DNA from: an archaeon
Lineage (GTDB): Archaea; Thermoproteota; Nitrososphaeria; Nitrososphaerales; Nitrosopumilaceae
Reading direction: 5' to 3'
Assembly (NCBI GenBank): GCA_021824845.1
Contig: JAKAJY010000096.1
Coordinates: 1-10,218, forward strand
DNA: 10,218 bases
Of the stretch, positions 1-6,549 are shown piece by piece. The position numbers and the translations under genes were made by a program. The notes under the pieces were generated by a model, which worked only from the letters and a program-made list of their open reading frames with translations, was not told where the DNA came from and ran no database searches. Numbering within the stretch: position 1 is the stretch's first letter; each line of letters begins with the position of its first letter.

Positions 1-175
1 CATCAATGTGTGTACCGGTGTGCGAGCTCAAAAAGATCATCTCCATGTTGTAGTCGTCTCGATCAAGCGAGTCCCATTCTATGAAATGTGGAACAGGAGA
101 GCCGGGAAATGTCGGAGTTTTTTCTGATACCAACATAGTAAGATCGTGAACTTTCACAAAATTAGTAATTGGCAC
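1..175 (-). CDS. Cyclase/kynurenine formamidase-like metal hydrolase (N-terminal part, runs off window)
   Basis: The - strand is open from a GTG at 175 to the window edge (58 codons). The product begins with a KVHDLT strand, continues with a PTFPGSPVP segment and ends in SSHTGTHID at the edge. The opening strand, a proline-rich turn and H-[TG]-T-H-[IL]-D are hallmarks of the cyclase family (kynurenine formamidase-like, Pfam Cyclase), where the His and Asp residues bind the catalytic metal. That family hydrolyses amides such as N-formylkynurenine; the substrate here cannot be told. I chose GTG at 175 because a TATA-like element is centred 29 nt upstream, which fits a leaderless transcript. A second GTG at 157, directly before KVHDLT, is the alternative. 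The gene diverges from the Lrp/AsnC-domain gene. Family assignment is good; the start is less sure, and most of the protein lies outside the window. Confidence 0.75.
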   Translation of the reverse strand, partial: MPITNFVKVHDLTMLVSEKTPTFPGSPVPHFIEWDSLDRDDYNMEMIFLSSHTGTHID

Positions 176-199
176 TTTTATTTTTGGATGATCAAAGAT

Positions 200-208
200 G
201 TTAAATAG
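200..208. promoter_or_regulatory. Shared TATA box for two divergent leaderless genes
   Basis: The element GTTAAATAG reads as a TATA box on + and as CTATTTAAC on -. Its centre (about 204) is 29 nt from the GTG at 175 on the - strand and 29 nt from the TTG at 233 on the + strand. No other TATA-like element of the right spacing was seen for either gene. Inference: one TBP site serves both directions, with start codons at or near the transcript 5' ends. Confidence 0.55.
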
Positions 209-232
209 ATCTCACCCAAACTACATTCTACA

Positions 233-493
233 TTGCCTATTGCATTCATTTTGTTGAACTCGGATCTGGGGTCGGATCAGGAAATCATCACAAAAATCAA
301 GGAGATGCTGGCTGTCGAAAAAGGAATCAAGTTTGATGTCCAAGGCGTATATGGAATTTATGATATTGTGGTCAAAATCGAGGCTGACAACTCTGATCAC
401 CTCAGAAACATCATCACCAGCAAGATCCGCAAAATAGACAAGGTCCAATCTACTCTTACCATGATGGTAATAGAAGAGCAAGAAAAGCTATAG
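233..493 (+). CDS. Stand-alone Lrp/AsnC ligand-binding (RAM) domain protein
   Basis: This is an 86-residue protein beginning MPIAFILLNSDLGSDQEI. It has the beta-alpha-beta-beta-alpha-beta pattern of the Lrp/AsnC effector domain: a first strand (AFILLNSDLG), a helix (EIITKIKEML), the central GVYGIYDIVVKIEAD hairpin and a final STLTMMVIEE strand. The G-x-YDIVVKIEA segment is very typical. No helix-turn-helix precedes it, so it cannot bind DNA alone. In archaea such single RAM domains probably act as amino-acid-sensing oligomers or partners of full-length Lrp proteins; the role here is inferred. The TTG start at 233 is supported by a TATA box 29 nt upstream and by homologues normally beginning M-P-x-A-[FY]. 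The 3' end overlaps the convergent aminotransferase gene by 6 bp. Confidence 0.85.
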   Translation: MPIAFILLNSDLGSDQEIITKIKEMLAVEKGIKFDVQGVYGIYDIVVKIEADNSDHLRNIITSKIRKIDKVQSTLTMMVIEEQEKL

Positions 494-1642
494 CCGTTTT
501 ATCAAATCTACCAGTTTTAGCATCTCAGACTCTGTATTGAAAAAATGGGGCGATGCACGTACGATTTTGGTATTGTCTATTTCGCGCACGGCAAGAACCA
601 TTTTCTGCTGTTCTAGTCTTTGTACAATTTCCTGCGGCGTTTTGCCATCAATAGTAAATGACACAATGCTGGTTCGCTTGGATTGATCTTCTGGGCCATA
701 CAGAGTTACTCCGGGAATCTTTGCAAGCTCATCCCTTAGTAGATTTGCAAGACCAATTATTTTCTCTCTAATGTTTGCAATGCCTAGGCCCATCAGAAAT
801 GATATGGAGTTTTGCAATCCCACTATTGCTGCAAAGTTTCTAAATCCTCCCTGAAATCTATCCGGAATGTCCTTGTATGCAAGATTCACTCCATCATACA
901 ACATGGCAGACTCTCCTGCTAGCTGCATTGGCTCTAGCAGTGGAGCCGAGTCCTTTTTGCAGATAAACACACCAATTCCCATTGGGCCGCAAAGCCACTT
1001 GTAGCCATTGAACGCAACAAAGTCAGCGCCAGACTTTGCAAAGTCAAACTCGCCTGCACATCCTATTGTTTGGGCTGCATCCAAAAAGAACGGTACACCT
1101 CGCTCATTGAGAATCTTTCCTATCTCTTGGATTGGCAGTATGGCGCCGGTATTGTACAAGCCATGGCTCAAAGCTACTAACTTTGTGTTTCGGTCTAGTT
1201 TCTTTTCCAACTCTGAAATTTCAAAGAATCCGTTGATATCATGCGGTATGGAGCGGAGCTCGGATCTTTTGCCTAGTCTCAACCATGGATAATAATTGGA
1301 ATGGTGCTCGTGTGTGGTTCCGCGGATTACAAAATTCGAGTCCTTTGGCAGCATGATGCCGCTGGCAACCGCGTTGATTCCTTCGGTGACACTTGATGTT
1401 AGTACTACCTCCTCTGGTCTGCATTTTACCAACTTGGAGATGGTCTGTCTTAGCTCAATTGATTTTTGTGATAGCAAGGAGGTAAAATCAAGCGAGTCTG
1501 GACCCAAGTCATTATACCTCATAGTAAAATCCGTCATCACGCGAATTGTAGAGATGGGAATCAAAGAAGATGAGGCATTATTAAGATAGGTCCTCTCCGA
1601 GCTTGCAAAAGAGCTGGCAACCAAATCCTTGTCTAAATTCAT
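488..1642 (-). CDS. Class V PLP-dependent aminotransferase / cysteine-desulfurase-like protein
   Basis: A 384-residue fold-type I PLP enzyme. Visible landmarks: RTYLNNASSS near residue 17 (the YLNNAA-type opening), a TEGIN loop at 86-90, EHHSNYYPW at 112-120, SHGLYNTG at 159-166, FLDAAQ at 186-191 (Asp188 to the pyridine nitrogen, Gln191) and FNGYKWL at 211-217, where Lys215 should form the Schiff base. The family includes SufS/CsdA cysteine desulfurases and isopenicillin-N-epimerase-like enzymes. The C-terminal part runs VREIDNTKIVRASPHFFNT without the R-x-G-x-x-C loop that carries the catalytic Cys of SufS, so desulfurase activity is doubtful and the substrate is unknown. The open frame continues upstream to 1903, but ATG at 1642 is the sensible start: family homology begins just after it and the extra stretch is low-complexity antisense of the divergent gene. 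It overlaps the convergent Lrp-domain gene by 6 bp. Confidence 0.85.
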   Translation of the reverse strand: MNLDKDLVASSFASSERTYLNNASSSLIPISTIRVMTDFTMRYNDLGPDSLDFTSLLSQKSIELRQTISKLVKCRPEEVVLTSSVTEGINAVASGIMLPKDSNFVIRGTTHEHHSNYYPWLRLGKRSELRSIPHDINGFFEISELEKKLDRNTKLVALSHGLYNTGAILPIQEIGKILNERGVPFFLDAAQTIGCAGEFDFAKSGADFVAFNGYKWLCGPMGIGVFICKKDSAPLLEPMQLAGESAMLYDGVNLAYKDIPDRFQGGFRNFAAIVGLQNSISFLMGLGIANIREKIIGLANLLRDELAKIPGVTLYGPEDQSKRTSIVSFTIDGKTPQEIVQRLEQQKMVLAVREIDNTKIVRASPHFFNTESEMLKLVDLIKRL

Positions 1643-1643
1643 T

Positions 1644-1651
1644 ATTATATC
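1644..1651 (+). promoter_or_regulatory. TATA box of the RecA-like gene
   Basis: ATTATATC is centred 24 nt before the TTG at 1672. The identical octamer sits 25 nt before the NADH dehydrogenase start. It lies in the 29-nt gap between two divergent start codons (1642 and 1672). A weaker TTTTTATG on the - strand (1675-1682) could serve the aminotransferase and would overlap the first codons of the + gene. Confidence 0.5.
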
Positions 1652-1671
1652 ACACAGGCAGATCCTATCTG

Positions 1672-2283
1672 TTGCATAAAAACCAACATTCTGCCAGTCT
1701 GGAAAAAATCCAAAAAATAATCTTTGAGCAAAACCTTGGTTCCATATCATTTGAGGACGCAATAAGCAAGACCTATTTTTTCCACAAGATTGCTCAGCTG
1801 GTCGATGTTCCAGTGGTTTATCTTGACTTTGATTTGCTGTACAGCGGATATTTGGCCGCAAACATCCTGCCATATAATGAAAATCTGGAATTACTAGCAC
1901 CAAAGGAAGACTGGCGTGACCATATCGTCCAAACTATGAACAAAATATCGCAAAAAAAGTATCTGGTTCTGATTGATTCTCTAAATGGGTTCTTTGCAAG
2001 CATGGTTGATCAAAAAGACTCGGGCAGAATCATCAACAGCATTCTGGTGTTATTGTCCAGTGCTGCAAAAAAAGCAGACTCGGTCATACTGGTTGGCAGC
2101 ACTGCAAAATTCAAAAAAGACGAAGGATGGATCTTGCCGGGAATTGGAAGACATGTCGTACAAATAAAACAAATGAGTTTTCTTGCGGTGCGAAAGAAAG
2201 ACGAATCACTAAATCTCTTATCACTGAATCACGACAATTCTGTGAAATCTACCACACCACTTGACGATCTGGATTTGGTGTAG
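1672..2283 (+). CDS. RecA/KaiC-superfamily-like protein with degenerate P-loop
   Basis: A 203-residue protein from a TTG start. The pattern is that of a RecA-type ATPase core: an N-terminal helix, then FEDAISKTYFFHKIAQL (28-43) where a Walker A loop and helix should be, VPVVYLDFD (46-54) as the next strand, KYLVLIDSLNGFF (96-108) as a Walker B-like hhhhD strand, then DSVILVGST (136-144) and a late HVVQIKQMSFLAVRKK strand pair. The P-loop keeps only the Lys-Thr of GxxxxGKT, so nucleotide binding is uncertain. The function is unknown; RecA-fold relatives in archaea include RadA paralogues and KaiC-like proteins. TTG at 1672 is chosen because of the TATA box 24 nt upstream; an earlier TTG at 1603 would overlap the divergent aminotransferase. 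The fold call is my reading of the pattern, not a confirmed match. Confidence 0.6.
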   Translation: MHKNQHSASLEKIQKIIFEQNLGSISFEDAISKTYFFHKIAQLVDVPVVYLDFDLLYSGYLAANILPYNENLELLAPKEDWRDHIVQTMNKISQKKYLVLIDSLNGFFASMVDQKDSGRIINSILVLLSSAAKKADSVILVGSTAKFKKDEGWILPGIGRHVVQIKQMSFLAVRKKDESLNLLSLNHDNSVKSTTPLDDLDLV

Positions 2284-2294
2284 TTGCGATCAAA

Positions 2295-2335
2295 AATTAT
2301 AACAGCGTTAAAAATCATCTAACGCCGTTATAATT
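2295..2335. repeat. 16-bp inverted repeat (hairpin or operator)
   Basis: The arms 2295-2310 and 2320-2335 are reverse complements except for one position, around a 9-nt loop. The mismatch is A-C in + strand RNA but U-G in - strand RNA. It starts 11 nt after the stop of the RecA-like gene and is followed by a T5 run at 2341-2345, so it could terminate that gene. It also lies about 15 nt upstream of the ferredoxin TATA box and could be an operator. Confidence 0.75.
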
Positions 2336-2350
2336 CGAACTTTTTAGGGA

Positions 2351-2360
2351 AATTATATTA
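2351..2360 (+). promoter_or_regulatory. TATA box of the ferredoxin gene
   Basis: AATTATATTA is centred about 35 nt before the ATG at 2390, predicting a short leader of about 8 nt rather than a strictly leaderless mRNA. A GGTAGG at 2371-2376 is too far upstream and too poor a match to be a convincing ribosome binding site. Confidence 0.45.
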
Positions 2361-2389
2361 AGATCTTAAAGGTAGGAACTTCGATTAAA

Positions 2390-2689
2390 ATGCCAGTAGC
2401 AATTTTACCAGACATTGGTGAACAGATGTGCATTGGATGCGCACTATGCGTTGAAATCTGCACAACACTGGGACCAGATGTACTCAGAGTAAAACCAGTC
2501 GAAGGCTGGAAAAGAGGTAAGGCATTTGTCTTTTACCCAGAGAGATGCATCTCCGATGGAGCATGCATTGGCGTTTGCCCAACAAAGGCAATCTTCTGGA
2601 TGAGACCAATGGACTTCACAGTAGGTCAACCAGTTCCTCTATACAAAAACTCAGTCTTCGTTAAGGGCTGGACTGAACTTATCGATTAA
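2390..2689 (+). CDS. Two-cluster ferredoxin with Asp in the second cluster motif
   Basis: A 99-residue soluble iron-sulfur protein. The first motif is C14-x2-C17-x2-C20-x3-C24; the second is C53-x2-D56-x2-C59-x3-C63-P64. In the usual cross-over arrangement C14, C17, C20 and C63 hold one [4Fe-4S] cluster, and C53, C59 and C24 plus residue 56 hold the other. With Asp at 56 the second site is either [3Fe-4S] (as in Sulfolobus 7Fe ferredoxins) or a [4Fe-4S] with Asp ligation (as in the Pyrococcus furiosus single-cluster ferredoxin). The roughly 30 residues after C63 form a C-terminal extension (FTVGQPVPLYKNSVFVKGW) without further cysteines. Probable role: low-potential electron carrier for 2-oxoacid oxidoreductases and other redox enzymes. 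The gene is monocistronic in appearance, with a T-rich stretch after the stop near 2706-2713. Confidence 0.93.
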   Translation: MPVAILPDIGEQMCIGCALCVEICTTLGPDVLRVKPVEGWKRGKAFVFYPERCISDGACIGVCPTKAIFWMRPMDFTVGQPVPLYKNSVFVKGWTELID

Positions 2690-2741
2690 GCTCAGTCATC
2701 ATAATTTCTTTTTACTAGTTTCATTCTAGTGGATACTGTAC

Positions 2742-3131
2742 ATGAAATCAGTCACGGAATCCTGCGTTGTACCAAAACCGTTCGATGTGGTATTTGATTT
2801 TCTATCAAATTTTGATAATATGCCAAAGTGGAGCACTAAATTTGTCCAATCCATCAAGACGGAAAATGATCACACCAAAGCAGTAACACCGTTTGGAGAC
2901 ATGTTCGTGCGAATTGATTCCGATAGAAAGACCGGCGTAATTGATATTTTTGCAGGACCTACCCAATCCGAGTTGAGTCCTGCATACATGCGAGTCATTT
3001 CATTTTCGAATGATTCTTGTGGCGTGACATTTACTTTTTTCCAGTGGCCGCATACTACAGATCAAATGTGGGAAATGTTTTGCGATTGGATAAAAATTGA
3101 GGTAGGAAATATTAAAAAATTATTTTCCTAG
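2742..3131 (+). CDS. SRPBCC (START/polyketide-cyclase-like) domain protein
   Basis: A 129-residue protein with the usual SRPBCC opening: beta strand [11 protein letters not shown], then [18 protein letters not shown], the alpha1-alpha2 segment in which the Trp follows a D-x-x-x-[MY]-P pattern. Alternating strands follow, and a long C-terminal helix ([23 protein letters not shown]) closes the hydrophobic cavity. The family binds hydrophobic ligands or catalyses cyclisation and dehydration; no catalytic residue can be assigned here. A T-rich TATA-like element (TTTTTACTA, about 2709-2716) lies 29 nt before the ATG. The stop codon shares the CTAG tetramer at 3128-3131 with the stop of the convergent Cdc48 gene. 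Confidence 0.78.
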   Translation: MKSVTESCVVPKPFDVVFDFLSNFDNMPKWSTKFVQSIKTENDHTKAVTPFGDMFVRIDSDRKTGVIDIFAGPTQSELSPAYMRVISFSNDSCGVTFTFFQWPHTTDQMWEMFCDWIKIEVGNIKKLFS

Positions 3132-5254
3132 GCAATTGCCGGAAGAGTGGACTTTGCCTTTACCTTGGTTGTCGCATCGACCAAATCTTGCTGTGTTATT
3201 TTGATTTCTTTAAGTGACTTGGTCTGACCGCTGACGTGTCGTCTTAGTGCTGTAATTGCCGCTCTGTTGCATATTGCCGCAAGCTCGGCTCCACTATATC
3301 CGTCAGTTATCTCTACCAGTTTTGATAAATCGACTGTACTGTCCAGCGGCTTTTTCTTGGTGTGAATTTCCAGTATATGCTTTCTGCCCTTTGCGTCCGG
3401 TTTTGGTACTTCGATTACCCTATCGAACCTGCCCGGTCTGAGCAGCGCCTCATCTACAATATCGAGTCTGTTTGTGGCGCCAATTATTAGAACATCGTTT
3501 AGCTCTTCTAGTCCGTCAATTTCCGTTAGGATTTGTGATACAACATTTTCCGATACATGTGACGAGTCCCCACCACTCCTTCTTGGAACTAGCGCATCGA
3601 TTTCATCAAAGAATATGATGCATGGTGCAGCTTGTCTTGCTTTTCGGAATATCTCTCGCACTCCTTTTTCTGACTCACCTACCCACTTTGATAGTAGTTC
3701 TGGTCCCTTGATTGAGATAAAGTTGGATTCCGTCATCTTTGCTAGTGCCTTTGCGATCAAGGTTTTTCCGGTTCCTGGAGGGCCATACAGTAGAATTCCC
3801 TTTGGTGATGTTACATCGACATATTGGAATGCGTCCTTGTGTTTGAGCGGCCACTCGATTGCCTCTTTGAGCTCTTCTTTTAGCGAATCCAATCCACCGA
3901 CATCATCCCAAGTTACATTTGGTACTTGGACTAGGACCTCGCGTAATGCAGAAGGCCTTACTTCTTTTAGTGCTTCTTTGAAATCATCCTCGCTTATCTT
4001 GATTTTTTGCAATATCTCAGATGAGATCTTTTCTTGTTGTAGATCAATGTCTGGCAGGATTCTTCGCAATGAGCGCATCGCAGCCTCTTTTGATAGTGAT
4101 TCTAGATCTGCTCCGACAAATCCGTGGGTCACCTTGGCAAATTGTTTCAGATCAATTTTCTCATCTACTGGCATTCCTCTGGTGTGGATTTGTAAAATCT
4201 CCATTCTTCCTTCCTGATCTGGAATTCCTATCTCGATTTCTCGATCAAATCGTCCTGGCCTTCTCAGTGCAGGATCAATGGAATCTGGTCGATTGGTTGC
4301 AGCAATAACTACGACCTTACCTCTGACCTTCATTCCATCCATTAAGGTGAGCAGTTGTGATACGATTCGCTTTTCCACCTCGCCTGTAACCTCGTCTCGT
4401 TTTGGCGCAATGGAATCAATCTCATCGATGAATACTATGCTTGGCGTGTTTTCCTCTGCCTGCTTGAATATCTCTCGTAATCGTTCTTCTGACTCTCCAT
4501 AGTATTTGCCCATTATTTCTGGTCCTGAAATTGCTGTAAAGTGCGAGTTTGTTTCACCAGCCACTGCCTTTGCCAGTAGGGTTTTTCCGGTTCCTGGAGG
4601 GCCATACAAAAGCACGCCTTTTGGTGCCTCTACGCCTAGCTTTTCGAATAGCTCTGGGTGGCGCATTGGTAACTCGACCATTTCGCGTATCTTTTGGACC
4701 TCTTTTTTGAGGCCGCCCAAGTCGTCATATGTTATTCTTGGAATAGAGTTATCCACTGCTTTGGTCATTGAGCCTAATTTGAACACGGTCTTTGGGCTCA
4801 CAATTACAGGTTTGGCTGGGGATGTGGCTGTAACAACGAGTTGGGTTTTACCGCCCAAAGACGTGTTCACTATAATAGTGTCACCTGTCGTAAAGACATG
4901 GCCCTCATACAATGCGAACATGTATTCCTGTAGTCCTTCTAATGATATTTTCTCAATCGGGGATAGTGTGACTGATTCTGCTTCTGCTGCATTTACTGTT
5001 TTTAATGTGGCCTTTTCTCCAATTCCTGCACCGATATTATGTCTAGTTAATCCGTCGATTCGAATAATTCCGGAACCATAATCATCTGATGGTCCTGGCC
5101 AAACTTTAACATGGGATTTTTTGTTTGCAGATATTTCCAGAATTTGGCCTGTCTGCCACTTGTTTTCCTTTACTACCTTGGGATCAATTACTGCTATGCC
5201 CTTTCCAACATGGCGCTGCGCAGTCTCGTCGATTTTTAGTATTATTTCACTCAT
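3128..5254 (-). CDS. cdc48: Cdc48/p97/VAT-family AAA+ ATPase
   Basis: A 708-residue double-ring AAA+ unfoldase. Order: N-domain (about 1-165) with the double-psi barrel segment [19 protein letters not shown] and VWPGP; AAA domain D1 with Walker A GPPGTGKT 218-225, Walker B IVFIDE 273-278 and arginine-finger segment RRPGRFD 331-337; AAA domain D2 with Walker A GPPGTGKT 491-498, Walker B IIFFDE 546-551 and LRPGRFD 605-611. Pore-loop residues KYYG (250-253) in D1 and KWVG (523-526) in D2 are present. Family role: ATP-driven unfolding of substrates for the proteasome or disassembly of complexes. The C-terminus (STLPAIA) has no HbYX proteasome-docking motif. The gene follows hsp20 by 24 bp and has its own Shine-Dalgarno GGTGAT three bases before ATG, so it is read as the second gene of an operon. 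It is slightly shorter than eukaryotic p97 (about 800) but normal for archaea. Confidence 0.97.
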   Translation of the reverse strand: MSEIILKIDETAQRHVGKGIAVIDPKVVKENKWQTGQILEISANKKSHVKVWPGPSDDYGSGIIRIDGLTRHNIGAGIGEKATLKTVNAAEAESVTLSPIEKISLEGLQEYMFALYEGHVFTTGDTIIVNTSLGGKTQLVVTATSPAKPVIVSPKTVFKLGSMTKAVDNSIPRITYDDLGGLKKEVQKIREMVELPMRHPELFEKLGVEAPKGVLLYGPPGTGKTLLAKAVAGETNSHFTAISGPEIMGKYYGESEERLREIFKQAEENTPSIVFIDEIDSIAPKRDEVTGEVEKRIVSQLLTLMDGMKVRGKVVVIAATNRPDSIDPALRRPGRFDREIEIGIPDQEGRMEILQIHTRGMPVDEKIDLKQFAKVTHGFVGADLESLSKEAAMRSLRRILPDIDLQQEKISSEILQKIKISEDDFKEALKEVRPSALREVLVQVPNVTWDDVGGLDSLKEELKEAIEWPLKHKDAFQYVDVTSPKGILLYGPPGTGKTLIAKALAKMTESNFISIKGPELLSKWVGESEKGVREIFRKARQAAPCIIFFDEIDALVPRRSGGDSSHVSENVVSQILTEIDGLEELNDVLIIGATNRLDIVDEALLRPGRFDRVIEVPKPDAKGRKHILEIHTKKKPLDSTVDLSKLVEITDGYSGAELAAICNRAAITALRRHVSGQTKSLKEIKITQQDLVDATTKVKAKSTLPAIA

Positions 5255-5257
5255 ATA

Positions 5258-5263
5258 ATCACC
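5258..5263 (-). promoter_or_regulatory. Ribosome binding site of cdc48
   Basis: GGTGAT on the - strand matches the 3' half of the anti-16S sequence GGAGGTGAT and ends 3 nt before the ATG at 5254. It is one of the few clear Shine-Dalgarno elements here, as expected for an internal operon gene in a genome of mostly leaderless first genes. Confidence 0.6.
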
Positions 5264-5278
5264 ATAAAAAAGGGAGGA

Positions 5279-5773
5279 TTAATTTACCTCCACGGTCTTG
5301 CCTTTTGGCTTGTCCTCGCCTTTTAGCTTGAATTGTACTTCCAGAATTCCGTTTGTGTAGCTTGCCTTGACAGAGTCTGCGTCTACCTTTCTTTTGATTG
5401 GTACTCGTCCGTGGTATTTTTTGTTGCCACGCTCTGCGTCGACATTCACTACGTTTCCTTCGACTACCACCTTGATGTCGCTCTTCTCAACTCCAGGCAT
5501 TTCTGCAACTAGCTTGAGCAGATTTTCTTTTTCATCAATGATGGTGTCAATGAATGGCTCTCTGGTTTCTGCGGTTGGGAGCAAACCTGGTTTGACATTT
5601 CCGTATTCCTGTATGTGTGGCTTGCCGTCTGGGCCAACGGTCATTGAATAACCGTAATAGAATGGTCCGTATGACTTGCCATCTTTGTTGACATTCTCAA
5701 AGACATCGTCAAAATCCATGAAGGATCTTGACATTCTCTGAAACATCCTGTCAAATTCTTCGTCAAAGAACAT
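5279..5773 (-). CDS. hsp20: Small heat shock protein Hsp20 (alpha-crystallin domain)
   Basis: A 164-residue ATP-independent holdase chaperone. The N-terminal arm (1-70) is rich in Phe and Met (MFFDEEFDRMFQRM) and contains a YGPFYYGYS segment common in archaeal members. The alpha-crystallin domain spans about 73-152, with EMPGVEKSDIKV (91-102) and the consensus NGILEV (141-146, equivalent to A-x-x-x-x-GVL). The C-terminal VEV (161-163) fits the I-x-I/V oligomerisation motif. It is the first gene of a two-gene operon with cdc48, coupling a holdase to an unfoldase. The start is supported by AGGTG 9 nt upstream and a TATA box further up. Regulation by heat or stress is likely from family knowledge, and repeats in the promoter may mediate it. 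Confidence 0.95.
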   Translation of the reverse strand: MFFDEEFDRMFQRMSRSFMDFDDVFENVNKDGKSYGPFYYGYSMTVGPDGKPHIQEYGNVKPGLLPTAETREPFIDTIIDEKENLLKLVAEMPGVEKSDIKVVVEGNVVNVDAERGNKKYHGRVPIKRKVDADSVKASYTNGILEVQFKLKGEDKPKGKTVEVN

Positions 5774-5782
5774 TTGTCATAA

Positions 5783-5820
5783 CACCTATGAGAATGTAAT
5801 AGCTATGACATTATATAAAT
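5783..5820 (-). promoter_or_regulatory. hsp20-cdc48 promoter with TATA box and Shine-Dalgarno
   Basis: On the - strand ATTTATATAAT (5820-5810) is a strong TATA box about 42 nt before the ATG, and AGGTG (5787-5783) is a ribosome binding site. This predicts a leader of about 14 nt, unlike the leaderless neighbours. The hexamer ATGACA abuts the TATA box (5805-5810) and recurs at 5843-5848, with an inverted copy at 5775-5780. Confidence 0.6.
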
Positions 5821-5856
5821 ATTTGTATGTTTTGTACAATACATGACATAAGACTC

Positions 5857-5864
5857 TTATATAT
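5857..5864 (+). promoter_or_regulatory. TATA box of the ACT-like gene
   Basis: TTATATAT is centred about 23 nt before the ATG at 5884, fitting a leaderless transcript and supporting that ATG over the in-frame upstream ATG at 5827. Confidence 0.55.
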
Positions 5865-5883
5865 TACATCACATACCAATAGC

Positions 5884-6549
5884 ATGCGTACAAGCAACTT
5901 GTCCGTTCCTGAAGCTGTGCGTGAAATCATCACCCACAACAGATCAATTTACGACTGCATGAAGATGGATGTCATTAACTATACTGCTCTTGCTGTAAAG
6001 ATTCAGCCCGATGTGGAGAGACAGCTTGGCAATCCGGTCAATCTCAATACCATAGTGGTAGCAATAAAGCGCTATGCGGATTCGTTTGCAGAAAAAGAAG
6101 AGATCAAGTCCGAATCTGTTTTGAAAAACGCTCGACTATCATTGACTGATGGAATTTTGGACATAAAATTTTCCACCAATGACATGGACAAAAAAGAGGC
6201 CGCATCATTATTGAACAAGTTTGAGCAATATGATTCTGATTACGAATTTTTCAGAATGGCAGACTCTACGTTCCGGGTCTTGACAGAGGATCTTTTGGAC
6301 ATTAGGAAAATGTTCGAGTCGTTCCCATCATCCAAGAATTTCTTTAGCACAGGCCTTGCAAAAATCAAGATTAGAATTCCCCAAACGCAGAACAGATCAG
6401 ATTCTGTATCTTATGTGGCAGAAATTCTTCACAACAATGGCATAGAACTCCAGAACGCCTTTTTCTCACAGGATGATATCATACTGGTTCTGCGGGAAGA
6501 AGATGCGTCAAGAGCATATGAAATTCTGCGAGCAGAGATCTCTAGATAA
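5884..6549 (+). CDS. Conserved archaeal protein with ACT-like C-terminal domain
   Basis: A 221-residue protein. Residues 1-70 look helical (SVPEAVREIITHNRSIYDCMK, then NYTALAVKIQPDVE and NLNTIVVAIKRYAD), a layout compatible with a small winged-helix or helical DNA-contacting domain. The middle contains ARLSLTDGILDIKFS and a second strand-helix repeat. The last 50 residues (SVSYVAEILHNNGIELQNAFFSQDDIILVLREEDASRAYEIL) have the beta-alpha-beta-beta-alpha-beta rhythm of an ACT domain, a fold that binds amino acids in metabolic regulators. I read it as a likely amino-acid-responsive regulator, but I do not recognise a named family with certainty and the ligand is unknown. The open frame starts at 5827, but the TATA box lies inside that extension, so ATG 5884 is preferred. 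It abuts the stop of the convergent downstream gene with no gap. Confidence 0.75.
   Translation: MRTSNLSVPEAVREIITHNRSIYDCMKMDVINYTALAVKIQPDVERQLGNPVNLNTIVVAIKRYADSFAEKEEIKSESVLKNARLSLTDGILDIKFSTNDMDKKEAASLLNKFEQYDSDYEFFRMADSTFRVLTEDLLDIRKMFESFPSSKNFFSTGLAKIKIRIPQTQNRSDSVSYVAEILHNNGIELQNAFFSQDDIILVLREEDASRAYEILRAEISR

Noticed and set aside
1643..1903. N-terminal extension of the aminotransferase frame
   Set aside because: It covers the divergent RecA-like gene, adds residues unlike the family and lies upstream of the plausible promoter.
2714..2730. Short inverted repeat ACTAG...CTAGT before the SRPBCC gene
   Set aside because: Arms of only 5 bp are expected by chance and overlap an AT-rich promoter.
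3474..4217. Long open frame (247 codons) on the + strand inside cdc48
   Set aside because: It is antisense to strongly conserved AAA+ coding sequence, its product is Ser-rich with no recognisable domain, and it has no promoter. The same holds for 4506-5081.
5832..5839. TTGTACAA palindrome in the hsp20 intergenic region
   Set aside because: An 8-bp palindrome in AT-rich DNA with no second copy seen is too weak to call.
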